DNA of 37,495 nucleotides from Ignavibacteria bacterium. GTDB taxonomy: Bacteria > Bacteroidota > Ignavibacteria > Tepidaquicellales > OLB5. The notes beneath the pieces were generated by a model. The model was not told where the DNA came from, searched no databases, and saw only the letters and a program-made list of their open reading frames with translations. The stretch is from positions 1 through 37,495 of the forward strand of contig JADZAP010000049.1 in the NCBI GenBank assembly GCA_020852705.1, given 5' to 3'. The translations under genes were made by a program, and so were the position numbers. How positions within the stretch are numbered: position 1 is the first letter of the stretch; every line of letters begins with the position of its first letter. Of this stretch, positions 16,782-24,188 are shown one piece after another.

Positions 16782-17489
16782 CTACAAATTGTTTCTGCTG
16801 CTATGCATTTTTAAAAGTTTATCCAGATCTCCGTATTTTTCAAGGTAATCTTCATAACTCCTTTTAATAACTTCAAAAGCTTCTTCTTTTGGGTAGATAT
16901 GAGTAATTTCAACGTTACGGCTCGTGGTACCCGGTGCATCTTTATAAGTTAAAAAGTAATGCTTCAGTCTTTCTGTTAATGAGGCAGGTGCATCGGTAAT
17001 ATCTGCCCAGTGCCCAAAAATTCCGTCACCTTCCATTACAGCAATTATTTTATCATCAGCTTCGCTGCCATCAATCATACGAAGACCGCCAATTGGTACA
17101 GCTTTAAGAAAAATATCGCTGTGGGTAATTTCCTTTTCGCTCAAAACACAAATATCAAGCGGGTCTCCATCTCCTTTAATTCCGGCTCTGCCGGTTTTTT
17201 GCATGCAAAACTCAGCCACCTTATTTCCGCATAAGGTCTGAGGAACAAATCCATACAAGGTTGGACATACATTTGAATATTTCTGAGGTCTGTCAACTTT
17301 TAAATATCCGCTGCTTTTATCAATTTCATATTTAACAGTATCAGATGGTACTATTTCAATATAAGTATTTACAACCGTGGGCATAGTGCTTCCAATAAGC
17401 ACTCCGTGCCAAGGATGTGATTTAAGCACAAGTCTTATTTGTGCCCACATTTTGCCAAAATTATCTAAATCCACAATTTTCCCTTTCAC
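16782..17489 (-). CDS. ppa: Inorganic pyrophosphatase, family I
   Basis: A 235-residue soluble enzyme hydrolysing pyrophosphate to phosphate, which pulls biosynthetic reactions forward. The family I signature D-G-D-P-L-D-I-C-V lies near residue 110, with the preceding YGFVPQTLCG block and Lys/Glu/Asp residues of the Mg site, and later DDKIIAV. It is about 60 residues longer than the typical bacterial enzyme. The extra N-terminal sequence (W.GV.IGSTMPTVVNTYIEI.P) is of the longer kind seen in some bacteria and eukaryotes. It is the last gene of the coupled cluster that starts at 19170, 30 bp after the MBL hydrolase. Confidence 0.93.
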   Translation of the reverse strand: MKGKIVDLDNFGKMWAQIRLVLKSHPWHGVLIGSTMPTVVNTYIEIVPSDTVKYEIDKSSGYLKVDRPQKYSNVCPTLYGFVPQTLCGNKVAEFCMQKTGRAGIKGDGDPLDICVLSEKEITHSDIFLKAVPIGGLRMIDGSEADDKIIAVMEGDGIFGHWADITDAPASLTERLKHYFLTYKDAPGTTSRNVEITHIYPKEEAFEVIKRSYEDYLEKYGDLDKLLKMHSSRNNL

Positions 17490-17519
17490 AGCTAATTATC
17501 ATTTAAGTATATTTAGTAA

Positions 17520-18299
17520 TTAAATTTCAACAATTAATCCGTCATAAGCAAGTTCAATGCCTGCAGGAAGTATTTTTGAAGTATCGGCGTGTACAACATC
17601 ATGTGTCATGTGTGTAAAATAGGTCTGCTTGGCGTCAATCCTTTTTGAAACTTCAATAGCTTCATCAATTGAAAAATGGGTTTCATGTTTACGGTAGCGC
17701 AGAGCATCAATAATTAAAACATCAAGTCCCTGAAGTTTTACATATTCGCTTACAGGGATAAAATTACAATCTGTGATATATGCAAAATTTCCAATTCTGT
17801 AGCCGTAAACTATTGTCGGACCGTGCAAATATTCTATTGGAATAATTTTTACACCCAAAATATCAAACGGTTCGGTATTAATTTCATGCATGTTTACCTG
17901 CGGAATGCCTCCGCCTTTATATGTTTTTTCATCAAAAACATAACTGAAGGTCTGCTTTAGCCGGAGGGCTGTTTCTTTGTTTGCATAAAGCTCAACAAGT
18001 TTCTTATTCAGCTGATTTATCTGCCGAATATCATCAAGTCCCATAATATGATCAATATGATAGTGCGTATATAAAACAGCATCAATATCAGTAATATTAT
18101 TAACTAACATCTGCTGCCTGAAATCAGGCGATGTATCAATTAATAATCTTAAAGGTTTTTTGTTACCTGCGTCAGTTTCTATATAAACCGAAACTCTAAG
18201 CCGTTTATCTTTGGGGTCATTTGAAGTGCATGCAGGGCATTTACAGCCCACTATGGGAATACCTTGTGAGGTACCGCTTCCCAGAACTGTAATTTTCAT
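17520..18299 (-). CDS. MBL-fold hydrolase, PhnP-like
   Basis: A 259-residue metallo-beta-lactamase-fold enzyme. The N-terminus LGSGTSQGIPIVGCKCPACTS carries the Cys cluster that binds a structural zinc in PhnP-type phosphodiesterases. The metal motif is H79-x-H81-x-D83-H84 (THYHIDH), followed by GLDDIRQ, a later YLHG, a D near residue 192 (IIDALR) and THMTHD at the C-terminal side. PhnP cleaves cyclic ribose phosphates; homologues in Bacteroidota are mostly uncharacterised, so the substrate is open. Its ATG overlaps the stop of the upstream gene (TAATG), indicating translational coupling. Neighbouring pyrophosphatase hints at nucleotide or phosphate metabolism, but this is only context. Confidence 0.9.
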   Translation of the reverse strand: MKITVLGSGTSQGIPIVGCKCPACTSNDPKDKRLRVSVYIETDAGNKKPLRLLIDTSPDFRQQMLVNNITDIDAVLYTHYHIDHIMGLDDIRQINQLNKKLVELYANKETALRLKQTFSYVFDEKTYKGGGIPQVNMHEINTEPFDILGVKIIPIEYLHGPTIVYGYRIGNFAYITDCNFIPVSEYVKLQGLDVLIIDALRYRKHETHFSIDEAIEVSKRIDAKQTYFTHMTHDVVHADTSKILPAGIELAYDGLIVEI

Positions 18300-18622
18300 T
18301 AACTCTCCGCTTGTTCTGTTACTTCATCAATATCCTTCAGTTTTCTGGAGCTTTCTTTTTCAATAAGCTCACGTATATTTGGTTTTATAAAAATATCATC
18401 TATACCTATTTCTTTTAATGATTTTGCCACAATAATTATTCTCCGCTCAATTTCATTTCTGGAATTAACCACTAGAAGTTTTGATTCTTTTAACACACAA
18501 TAACCGCCTGCAAAATTACCTTTTTCAAAACGTATCTTATAGCCAAGCTTATCTGCAACATCTTCCAGTTCGCTGAGCATTTGTTTCAATTCAGGATCAA
18601 CTGTCTTTTTTTTCTTCTGCAT
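18299..18622 (-). CDS. Conserved small protein of unknown function
   Basis: A 107-residue soluble protein. After a Lys-rich start there is a helix (ELKQMLSELEDVADKLGYKI), then a compact alpha/beta core with KGNFAGGYCVLKESKLLVVN, NEIERRIIIVAKSL and IFIKPNIRELIE, and a charged tail. I recall similar short proteins in Bacteroidota next to unrelated genes but no assigned function. Both ends overlap neighbours by one base in TAATG arrangements, so its translation is tied to the four-TM protein upstream and the MBL hydrolase downstream. Confidence 0.8.
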   Translation of the reverse strand: MQKKKKTVDPELKQMLSELEDVADKLGYKIRFEKGNFAGGYCVLKESKLLVVNSRNEIERRIIIVAKSLKEIGIDDIFIKPNIRELIEKESSRKLKDIDEVTEQAES

Positions 18623-19170
18623 TACTTGTCTTCAGATACCTCGTCTGTTTTTTTATTTTTGCTCAGGGGCTTAAATATAACAATTGGAATGATAGTATAA
18701 TAACATAAAACTGCAATTACAGGCACTCCCCTGAAGGCACCAAGTCTTTCACCAAAAACTTTTAACAGCTCATCATGATTTGGCGGACCTTGAAAAAATA
18801 GGAGCATAAATTTTATATCTAGAAAGTTGGTGTAAATTTCTACAGGTACAAACATAAAAAATAAAATTGCACTCATTAACAGCCAGCCGTTTTCACGCAT
18901 TTTAAGTTTTGTAGTGGAGATATACCAGATTGCAGATATAAGTACTATTGCATAACTGATAACAACAACAAGAGATGCATTTGAGAGCATCTGGAAAATT
19001 GTGTTTTCCCTATCCGGAGGTATAGATACCCGGAAATCAAACTGGTCATAATCAAGAAGCTCGTTGCCGATTAAAGTACGGATATTTATACCGCCTAACC
19101 AAAATACCGCTGATACAACAAGCAGCATCAGGGCTATTTTATTTGATCTGGATTCTGTAAGTTGTGCCAT
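18622..19170 (-). CDS. Four-helix membrane protein of unknown function
   Basis: A 182-residue integral membrane protein. Hydrophobic segments lie at about 11-29, 66-84, 96-116 and 148-168, with a soluble loop between the first two that is rich in Asp/Arg and another between the third and fourth containing FFQGPPNHDEL. The short C-terminus is charged. I recognise no family motif. It is the first gene of the cluster that includes the small conserved protein, the MBL hydrolase and ppa, and overlaps the next gene by one base. A TAnnTTTG match is found 17 bp upstream of its start. Confidence 0.8.
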   Translation of the reverse strand: MAQLTESRSNKIALMLLVVSAVFWLGGINIRTLIGNELLDYDQFDFRVSIPPDRENTIFQMLSNASLVVVISYAIVLISAIWYISTTKLKMRENGWLLMSAILFFMFVPVEIYTNFLDIKFMLLFFQGPPNHDELLKVFGERLGAFRGVPVIAVLCYYTIIPIVIFKPLSKNKKTDEVSEDK

Positions 19171-19186
19171 TTTATTGATTAATCAG

Positions 19187-19194
19187 CAAAAATA
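19187..19194 (-). promoter_or_regulatory. Possible -7 box (TATTTTTG) of the 19170-16782 cluster
   Basis: On the minus strand it matches TAnnTTTG, 16 bp before the first start codon, giving a leader of about 12 nt. No TTG lies at the right distance upstream. Confidence 0.4.
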
Positions 19195-19596
19195 CCATTA
19201 TTAAAAGTTAATTAACATATAAAAAACAGTGAACTTTACCTCTTTGTGAATTGCAGCCTTTTAAATAAACAAATGCAATTTTTTTTGTATGTTATTATTA
19301 CATTTTCATCCATAAAATATACCAATACTGTTAATTTATGTTGTAATTTTTCAAAATTAACAACTTATTTCAATTTAACATCCTTTGTAGTTATCCGGTT
19401 AAAATTTTTACCTGAGAAAGAATGAATGCATATACAGTTAACAACGAAATTTATACAGATTTTTTTTACCTGTTCACGTTTAACTAAATGAAACATTTCT
19501 AACAGGGGCAAATGGGTTTGTTTTGGCTGGATGTTTTGACAAAAATAAAAGCTTATTATAAAAACTTATTATAGAACAAAAATAGAATATTATTTT
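19195..19596. other. AT-rich intergenic stretch, no gene seen
   Basis: About 400 bp upstream of the membrane-protein gene and downstream of the zinc-ribbon gene. The only structure I see is a 9-bp direct repeat (CTTATTATA twice within 19552-19573). There is no clear terminator for the zinc-ribbon gene's opposite side and no RNA gene. Confidence 0.5.
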
Positions 19597-20703
19597 TCAT
19601 TTTCCAAATAACTTAGATAAAAAGTTTGTTTTCATTTTTGCCGAAGCTTTTTTAACAGTGGCTGAATTATCGCTTTGCAAAAGCTTAATTATGTTTTTTG
19701 TAAGTCCCTTATTTTGCGTTAATGCTAACCTTACTTTTTCATCTTTATCTTTAGCTAATTTATATTGAAGTTCTTCATCCATATTTTTGCCAAATTCAGC
19801 TGTTAACAGTTTTATTTCAATTGGGTGAGAATCAAATGAAAGTTTTACATTGTTTAAAAAATTCTTTTGAATTTTTTCCATATCCATATTGAACTCTACT
19901 TGCTTATTGTTTTCTGCACTTAAAAATTCTTTAAGCCACCAAATTAATGCGTCATTTACAAAAGGTCTTTCAAAGTACTCTCTAATAAAATTATCAAAAT
20001 GTTTGCTGTATATTTTCAATGCTGTTACACTTAAAAAGTATTCAATTGTGTTTATAATATCCTTTTCATCTATATCAAGTATTAAAAACAGAGGTTGAAC
20101 TTCTTTATTTGGATGAAGTTTAGTCCAGATAGAATCCGGCAGGTAATTATCATTATCGCAATAATTACAATTAATTGTCCTTTTGGTTTTTGAGCTCAGC
20201 TCTAAACCAGCTCCGCATGTCATACATTTAAATACTAACATTGAATCTTTTTCTGTATTACGTTCACCTGAATCTATACCATTAGCATCATTAAGAACGC
20301 CAACAGCTTTTGGATGAAATTCCAGAAGTAAATTATCGGCTGCTCTTACGGGCATTATATGCCCGCACTTTGTACATTTAAAAACATTTCCTGAGCTTAT
20401 TGCCTGCACTGCTGAATCTTCGTCAATTGTAACAAAACATTCTTCGCAATACGGCTGCATTGATGAATAAGAAAGTTTATATGCTCCGCTTCCGCCTAAC
20501 TGTTCAATGCTTCCTGAAAGAAAACCGGTCAAGTATTTATCTTTATGCATAATACCAAAAAGGTTATTATTTATAACAGATAATACATTAATTTTTTTCC
20601 CGCAATTCTGGCAGGTATCAAAGTCAGTAATTCCCGATACTGTAATGTAATTGTTGCATCCATCACAAACTATCTGAAGCTGAAAGATTGAAGTTTTATA
20701 CAT
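19597..20703 (-). CDS. Protein with three zinc ribbons and a helical repeat tail
   Basis: A 368-residue soluble protein of unknown function. Three four-Cys zinc-ribbon pairs are visible: C13/C16 with C31/C34, C86/C89 with C110/C113, and C160/C163 with C179/C182. Residues 190-300 are an alpha-helical region with Trp and Phe. Residues 305-360 resemble a leucine-rich-repeat-variant or HEAT-type unit (DKDEKVRLALTQNKGLTKNIIKLL, then a second shorter one), and the C-terminus is basic. Zinc ribbons of this kind bind nucleic acid or protein partners. No membrane segment or signal peptide is seen. It stands alone, with long non-coding stretches on both sides. Confidence 0.82.
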   Translation of the reverse strand: MYKTSIFQLQIVCDGCNNYITVSGITDFDTCQNCGKKINVLSVINNNLFGIMHKDKYLTGFLSGSIEQLGGSGAYKLSYSSMQPYCEECFVTIDEDSAVQAISSGNVFKCTKCGHIMPVRAADNLLLEFHPKAVGVLNDANGIDSGERNTEKDSMLVFKCMTCGAGLELSSKTKRTINCNYCDNDNYLPDSIWTKLHPNKEVQPLFLILDIDEKDIINTIEYFLSVTALKIYSKHFDNFIREYFERPFVNDALIWWLKEFLSAENNKQVEFNMDMEKIQKNFLNNVKLSFDSHPIEIKLLTAEFGKNMDEELQYKLAKDKDEKVRLALTQNKGLTKNIIKLLQSDNSATVKKASAKMKTNFLSKLFGK

Positions 20704-20943
20704 TTTTCAAACTTTTATTTTATTTTATTTATTGTGATATATCCCAAAACTGGTTTAAATTTATTTACTTTACAATGAATTTTAAATATCCCTTAACAAA
20801 TTTTTTCAAGTAATTGTAATAGTATAGTATTTTTCACAAAATTTTTCTAAAATACAGGTATAAAAATGGTGAAAATGGGGTAAAATATGGGAAAATTAAG
20901 ACCGTAATATATTTCAACTTCTAAAATACAGAAAATTTAACTT

Positions 20944-20974
20944 TTGATTTAGCAGAGTTTTATTATTATGTTTG
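20944..20974 (+). promoter_or_regulatory. Strong Bacteroidota-type promoter
   Basis: TTG at 20944-20946, a 20-nt spacer, and TATGTTTG at 20967-20974 match the TTG-N19-21-TAnnTTTG consensus. Transcription should start near 20979, almost 200 bp before the lipoprotein start codon, so a long structured leader or a small RNA is expected. Confidence 0.65.
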
Positions 20975-20982
20975 TTTTCAAA

Positions 20983-21107
20983 GGCTATACTTGATGCTCA
21001 ATTTCAATAAGAAAATATTACATCCCCTGAAGATTTCCATAACACTTCCTGGAGCATCGTATAGCCGACGATTTCAGAAATTATGGCTTCAGGGGATTAG
21101 ATTTTTT
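20983..21107 (+). ncRNA. Candidate structured leader, attenuator or small RNA
   Basis: Two long helices share this segment. Helix 1 pairs GGCTATAC (20983-20990) and GATGCTC (20993-20999) with GAGCATC (21052-21058) and GTATAGCC (21059-21066): 15 bp with a 2-nt bulge. Helix 2 pairs ATCCCCTGAAG (21022-21032) and CCATAA (21037-21042) with TTATGG (21081-21086) and CTTCAGGGGAT (21087-21097): 17 bp with a 4-nt bulge, capped by ATCGT/ACGAT and followed by six T (21102-21107). The helices interlock, so they are either alternatives (antiterminator versus terminator) or a pseudoknot. The start of helix 1 coincides with the predicted 5' end. The rest of the gap, 20704-20943, is AT-rich with nothing I can name. 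Confidence 0.6.
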
Positions 21108-21170
21108 ATACTATAATTTATAATTTTTATTTGTATTATTATATTAATAATTTAGAAAAGGAAACAAAAA

Positions 21171-21548
21171 ATGAAAAAAACATTATTACTTTTTTTACCG
21201 GTTTTTATCATTACAATCGCAATAATTTCCTGCGGTGATAACACAACCGGTACTGGCTTGGGTTCAGTAACATTTACTATGGGTACACAGCAGGGACCCA
21301 ATGGCGGAACCCAGTTCACTTGGTCACCTTCTAAAAGCGTAAAAGTAACTAAACTTATACTTGGTACCACAGGATTTTCTGATACAATTACAGATAACTC
21401 AGGTACAGTATATACAGGCAATCAAACATGGGCTTACCCCAATGAATATACAGGTGTTACAACCGGTCAGCAGTGGACATTTAACTTCACCGGAACAGAT
21501 TCAAGTAATCAGGCATATACATCAACAGCAAATTTAACAATTCCATAA
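21171..21548 (+). CDS. Small lipoprotein
   Basis: A 125-residue lipoprotein. The signal peptide ends in I-I-S-C with lipidation at C21; the residues after it (GDN) do not fix the destination membrane. The mature part is Thr/Gly/Ser-rich with alternating hydrophobic residues typical of a single immunoglobulin-like beta-sandwich (residues 35-125), with Trp residues in WSPSKSVKV, TWAYPNEY and QWTFNFTG. No enzyme motif. AAAAGGAAA precedes the ATG by about 5 nt. It follows the structured leader and is 38 bp upstream of the beta-barrel gene, so the two are probably co-transcribed and may work together in the outer membrane. Confidence 0.85.
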   Translation: MKKTLLLFLPVFIITIAIISCGDNTTGTGLGSVTFTMGTQQGPNGGTQFTWSPSKSVKVTKLILGTTGFSDTITDNSGTVYTGNQTWAYPNEYTGVTTGQQWTFNFTGTDSSNQAYTSTANLTIP

Positions 21549-21586
21549 TTTCATTAACGGAATATTTAAAAATTAAAGGAGAAAAA

Positions 21587-22210
21587 ATGAAATCAAAATT
21601 TCTTTATCTTTTCATAGCAGCTGCATTATTGTTTTCAGCATCTAATTCAATGTCACAGGTTTCATTTGCGTTTGGTCCAGAGTTCGGTATAAATCTGTCA
21701 AATGTAAGTGTAAATCCTACAGCTACAACAGACTCTAGAACAGGATTTATTATTGGCGGCATTGCAGATATTAATATAGGAAAGGTTATGGGGGTAACTT
21801 CCGGTTTAAGGTATGTAATGAAAGGTTATACTACTTCGCAGGGTAATACTACATTCAAAGTAAAACTCAATTATATTGAAATTCCGGCATTACTAAAAGC
21901 TAGGTTTCCATTAACTGAAGTAAAGCCTTATCTTTTAGGCGGACCGGTTTTAGGAATAAATCTTGCTGCAAACCAAGAGTCAAACAATGGTCAGCAATCA
22001 AGTAATACTGATGTAAGTAATTCAATTGAATCAATTGATTTTAGTTTACTATTTGGTGGCGGATTAGATTTTAAAATCGCTACCAAAACTTCATTATTTG
22101 TACAGTTTGGTTATCAATTAGGACTTTCAAATGTTCTTAAAGGTCAAACAACCACAACTGCAAAAAACTATGGTATTCAAATTACAGCAGGTGCTAAATT
22201 TAATATGTAA
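21587..22210 (+). CDS. Outer-membrane beta-barrel protein (PorT/OMP_b-brl_2 type)
   Basis: A 207-residue exported protein. The signal peptide is followed by Q24 as likely first mature residue. The rest is a series of amphipathic strands of alternating hydrophobic and polar residues with Gly-rich turns (FAFGPEFGINLS, YLLGGPVLGINLA, SLLFGGGLDFKI, FVQFGYQLGLS) ending in GAKFNM. This is the pattern of the 8-stranded outer-membrane barrel family common in Bacteroidota, which includes porins and PorT-like proteins of unknown role. A good Shine-Dalgarno sequence (AAAGGAG) lies 7 nt before the ATG. It is the second gene behind the 20944 promoter and is followed by two hairpins. Confidence 0.88.
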   Translation: MKSKFLYLFIAAALLFSASNSMSQVSFAFGPEFGINLSNVSVNPTATTDSRTGFIIGGIADINIGKVMGVTSGLRYVMKGYTTSQGNTTFKVKLNYIEIPALLKARFPLTEVKPYLLGGPVLGINLAANQESNNGQQSSNTDVSNSIESIDFSLLFGGGLDFKIATKTSLFVQFGYQLGLSNVLKGQTTTTAKNYGIQITAGAKFNM

Positions 22211-22247
22211 TTTTTCATCCTTCTATATACAACATAAACTGTGATGC

Positions 22248-22280
22248 TATAACCCCGGTATTTGTGGTGCCGGGGTTATG
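22248..22280 (+). terminator. GC-rich hairpin after the beta-barrel gene
   Basis: ATAACCCCGG (22249-22258) and CCGGGGTTAT (22270-22279) form a 10-bp stem with an 11-nt loop, 38 nt past the stop. The T-tract after it is poor, so it may protect the 3' end or act with the next hairpin. Confidence 0.65.
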
Positions 22281-22301
22281 TTTAGTTAATCCCCCCACAA
22301 T

Positions 22302-22330
22302 AAAAAAGCAGGTCAATTGACCTGCTTTTT
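22302..22330. terminator. Bidirectional terminator, 28-bp perfect palindrome
   Basis: AAAAAGCAGGTCAA/TTGACCTGCTTTTT (22303-22330) gives a GC-containing stem with A-run before and T-run after on both strands. It separates the beta-barrel gene (+) from the DUF3098-like gene (-), whose stop is at 22359. Confidence 0.9.
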
Positions 22331-22358
22331 ATTTGTATATCAAGTATATAATATGCTG

Positions 22359-22673
22359 TTAACTTGTTTTTACATTTGAAGCTTGAGCTTCCGCAGAAGT
22401 TTCTGCCGGTATGCTTATTTCGCTCTTTGGCTTCTTTAGTATTCCGTAAGGAATAACAATGCAATACCCTGCAACAAGTAAAACCGGCGAAACTACTGTT
22501 GGCAAAAAACCATTAACTGAATTTTCATTCATTAAAAAATATCCAATTATAAGTAAAACAATACCTGCTCCAATTATCATAAAATTTTCTTTTTCCAGCG
22601 GAAAAGAAAATTCCCTCTTTGGACCCTTTGATTTGCCTATTTGACCTTTTTTACTTCTTACTTTTGGCTGCAT
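22359..22673 (-). CDS. Two-helix membrane protein, DUF3098-like
   Basis: A 104-residue protein with a basic N-terminus, REFSFPLEKENFMIIG leading into helix 1 (about 32-48, ending G-Y-F-L-M), a loop with VNGFLPTVVSP, and helix 2 (about 60-76, ending in PYGIL). This order matches the small DUF3098 family of Bacteroidota membrane proteins (F.F...N....G......GF.LM). Function unknown. The Ser/Ala-rich tail is likely cytoplasmic. It has its own strong promoter candidate (22721-22751) and ends at a bidirectional terminator. Confidence 0.75.
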   Translation of the reverse strand: MQPKVRSKKGQIGKSKGPKREFSFPLEKENFMIIGAGIVLLIIGYFLMNENSVNGFLPTVVSPVLLVAGYCIVIPYGILKKPKSEISIPAETSAEAQASNVKTS

Positions 22674-22720
22674 TTAAATATAAATTTCTGTAATTATTAA
22701 TTTTATGTTAAACTATAGCT

Positions 22721-22751
22721 CAAAGATACTTTAATGCATAACTAATTTCAA
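22721..22751 (-). promoter_or_regulatory. Strong Bacteroidota-type promoter for the DUF3098-like gene
   Basis: On the minus strand TTG (22751-22749), a 20-nt spacer and TATCTTTG (22728-22721) match the -33/-7 consensus. The start of transcription should be near 22717, giving a leader of about 44 nt. The -33 element lies just past the stop of the M20 peptidase gene at 22762. Confidence 0.65.
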
Positions 22752-22761
22752 TGTAAATAAA

Positions 22762-24132
22762 TCAAGCTTTTGCAAGCTCTTCATAAAACACTGCACTTGT
22801 AATGATACCGTTAAAAAAGTTATTTAAATTCAGGTGTTCATCGGGTGAGTGGGCATTTTCATCAGGCAGACCGAAACCAAGCAGCACCGTAGGTGCTTTT
22901 AGGAATTCTTCCAGAGTAAATACTATTGGAATTGAACCGCCTTCTCTCATAAATACAGGTTCTTTCCCAAATCCCTCTTTAAGTGCTTTAATTGCAGCTT
23001 TATTCCATTTACTGTTTATTGGTGAAATCCATGGTTTGCCGTGATGCTGCCCGTAAACATTAATCTTAATTGATTTTGGTGCAATTTTTTTAACAAACTT
23101 TACAAACAATTCAGCAATTTTATCGGGGTCCTGATTTGGAACAAGTCTCATGCTAATCTTAGCAGATGCTTTAGCAGGAAGTACGGTTTTTGCGCCTTCG
23201 CCTGTAAATCCGCCCCATATACCGTTGCAGTCTAAGGTTGGTCTTGCCCAAATACGTTCAAGAGTGCTGTATCCTTTTTCACCTGAAAGTTCATCCACTT
23301 CCAGCCCTTTTGCATATTGTTTATCATCAAAGGGCAGTTTTGCAAAATTATCTTTTTCTTCTTTGCTCAAAGGTACTACATCATCATAAAATCCATCTAT
23401 AAGAATTTTACCGTCTTCATCTTTCATTTTTGCAATCATTTCAGCAAGGGAATTTATTGGATTTTCAACCGAGCCGCCGTATTGCCCTGAGTGCAGGTCT
23501 CGGTTTGGACCTGTTACATCAATCTGCATATAGCATAATCCGCGTAAGGCATATCCTAATGCGGGCAGTTCTTTTGAAAACATTGAAGTATCTGAAATCA
23601 CTATTACATCACATTTAAGAAGTTCAGTGTTCTTTTTAATAAATTCATCAAGATTAACACTTCCAATTTCTTCTTCACCTTCAATTAACAGTTTTATATT
23701 TACCGGAAGTTTTTTGGTTTCCAAAAGATGGGCTTCAATTGCTTTAAGATGAATAAATACCTGCCCTTTATCATCAGCAGAACCCCGTGCAAACAGATTT
23801 TCACCCCGTACCTCTGCTTCAAAAGGCGGTGAAGTCCACAGTTCAACCGGGTCAACCGGCTGAACATCGTAATGTCCGTATATCAATACTGTTGGTTTAT
23901 CCGCCCCTGCATCAAGCCACTCTGAATAAACAACAGGGTGTCCCTTAGTTGGATATACCCTTGTGTTTTTCATACCAATTTTTTCCATGTGAGATTTAAG
24001 GTAGTCTGCGCATTCAAGCACATCTTTTTTATTTGCAGGTTCTGTACTTATACTTGGATAGCTTAAAAAGTGTTTAAGCTCTTTTAAATACCGCTCATTG
24101 TTTTTTTTAATAAACTCAGTAATATTGCTCAT
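22762..24132 (-). CDS. M20-family dipeptidase (CNDP-like metallopeptidase)
   Basis: A 456-residue cytosolic-type zinc peptidase. Metal ligands are in place: H87 (YGHYDVQPVD, with catalytic D89), bridging D120 (GSADDKG), catalytic E153 with ligand E154 (EGEEEIGS), an Asp in ISDTSMF and a late His (DENAHSPDEHL). The lid domain (about 210-330) has the D-L-H-S-G-Q-Y-G-G block and later AKASAKISMRLVPNQ. Length and motifs fit the M20 dipeptidase group that includes carnosinase-like enzymes; substrate is not evident. No signal peptide. It starts 56 bp after the TPR gene stop on the same strand, so it may be read from the same transcript. Confidence 0.92.
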   Translation of the reverse strand: MSNITEFIKKNNERYLKELKHFLSYPSISTEPANKKDVLECADYLKSHMEKIGMKNTRVYPTKGHPVVYSEWLDAGADKPTVLIYGHYDVQPVDPVELWTSPPFEAEVRGENLFARGSADDKGQVFIHLKAIEAHLLETKKLPVNIKLLIEGEEEIGSVNLDEFIKKNTELLKCDVIVISDTSMFSKELPALGYALRGLCYMQIDVTGPNRDLHSGQYGGSVENPINSLAEMIAKMKDEDGKILIDGFYDDVVPLSKEEKDNFAKLPFDDKQYAKGLEVDELSGEKGYSTLERIWARPTLDCNGIWGGFTGEGAKTVLPAKASAKISMRLVPNQDPDKIAELFVKFVKKIAPKSIKINVYGQHHGKPWISPINSKWNKAAIKALKEGFGKEPVFMREGGSIPIVFTLEEFLKAPTVLLGFGLPDENAHSPDEHLNLNNFFNGIITSAVFYEELAKA

Positions 24133-24188
24133 ATAATTTGTTTTTACAGAAAATAAATATGCTGATACTTGCTTATGTTAATTTGATA

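Noticed and set aside
19552-19573. Repeated CTTATTATA as a CRISPR or iteron start
   Set aside because: Only two 9-bp copies in AT-rich DNA, with no further units.
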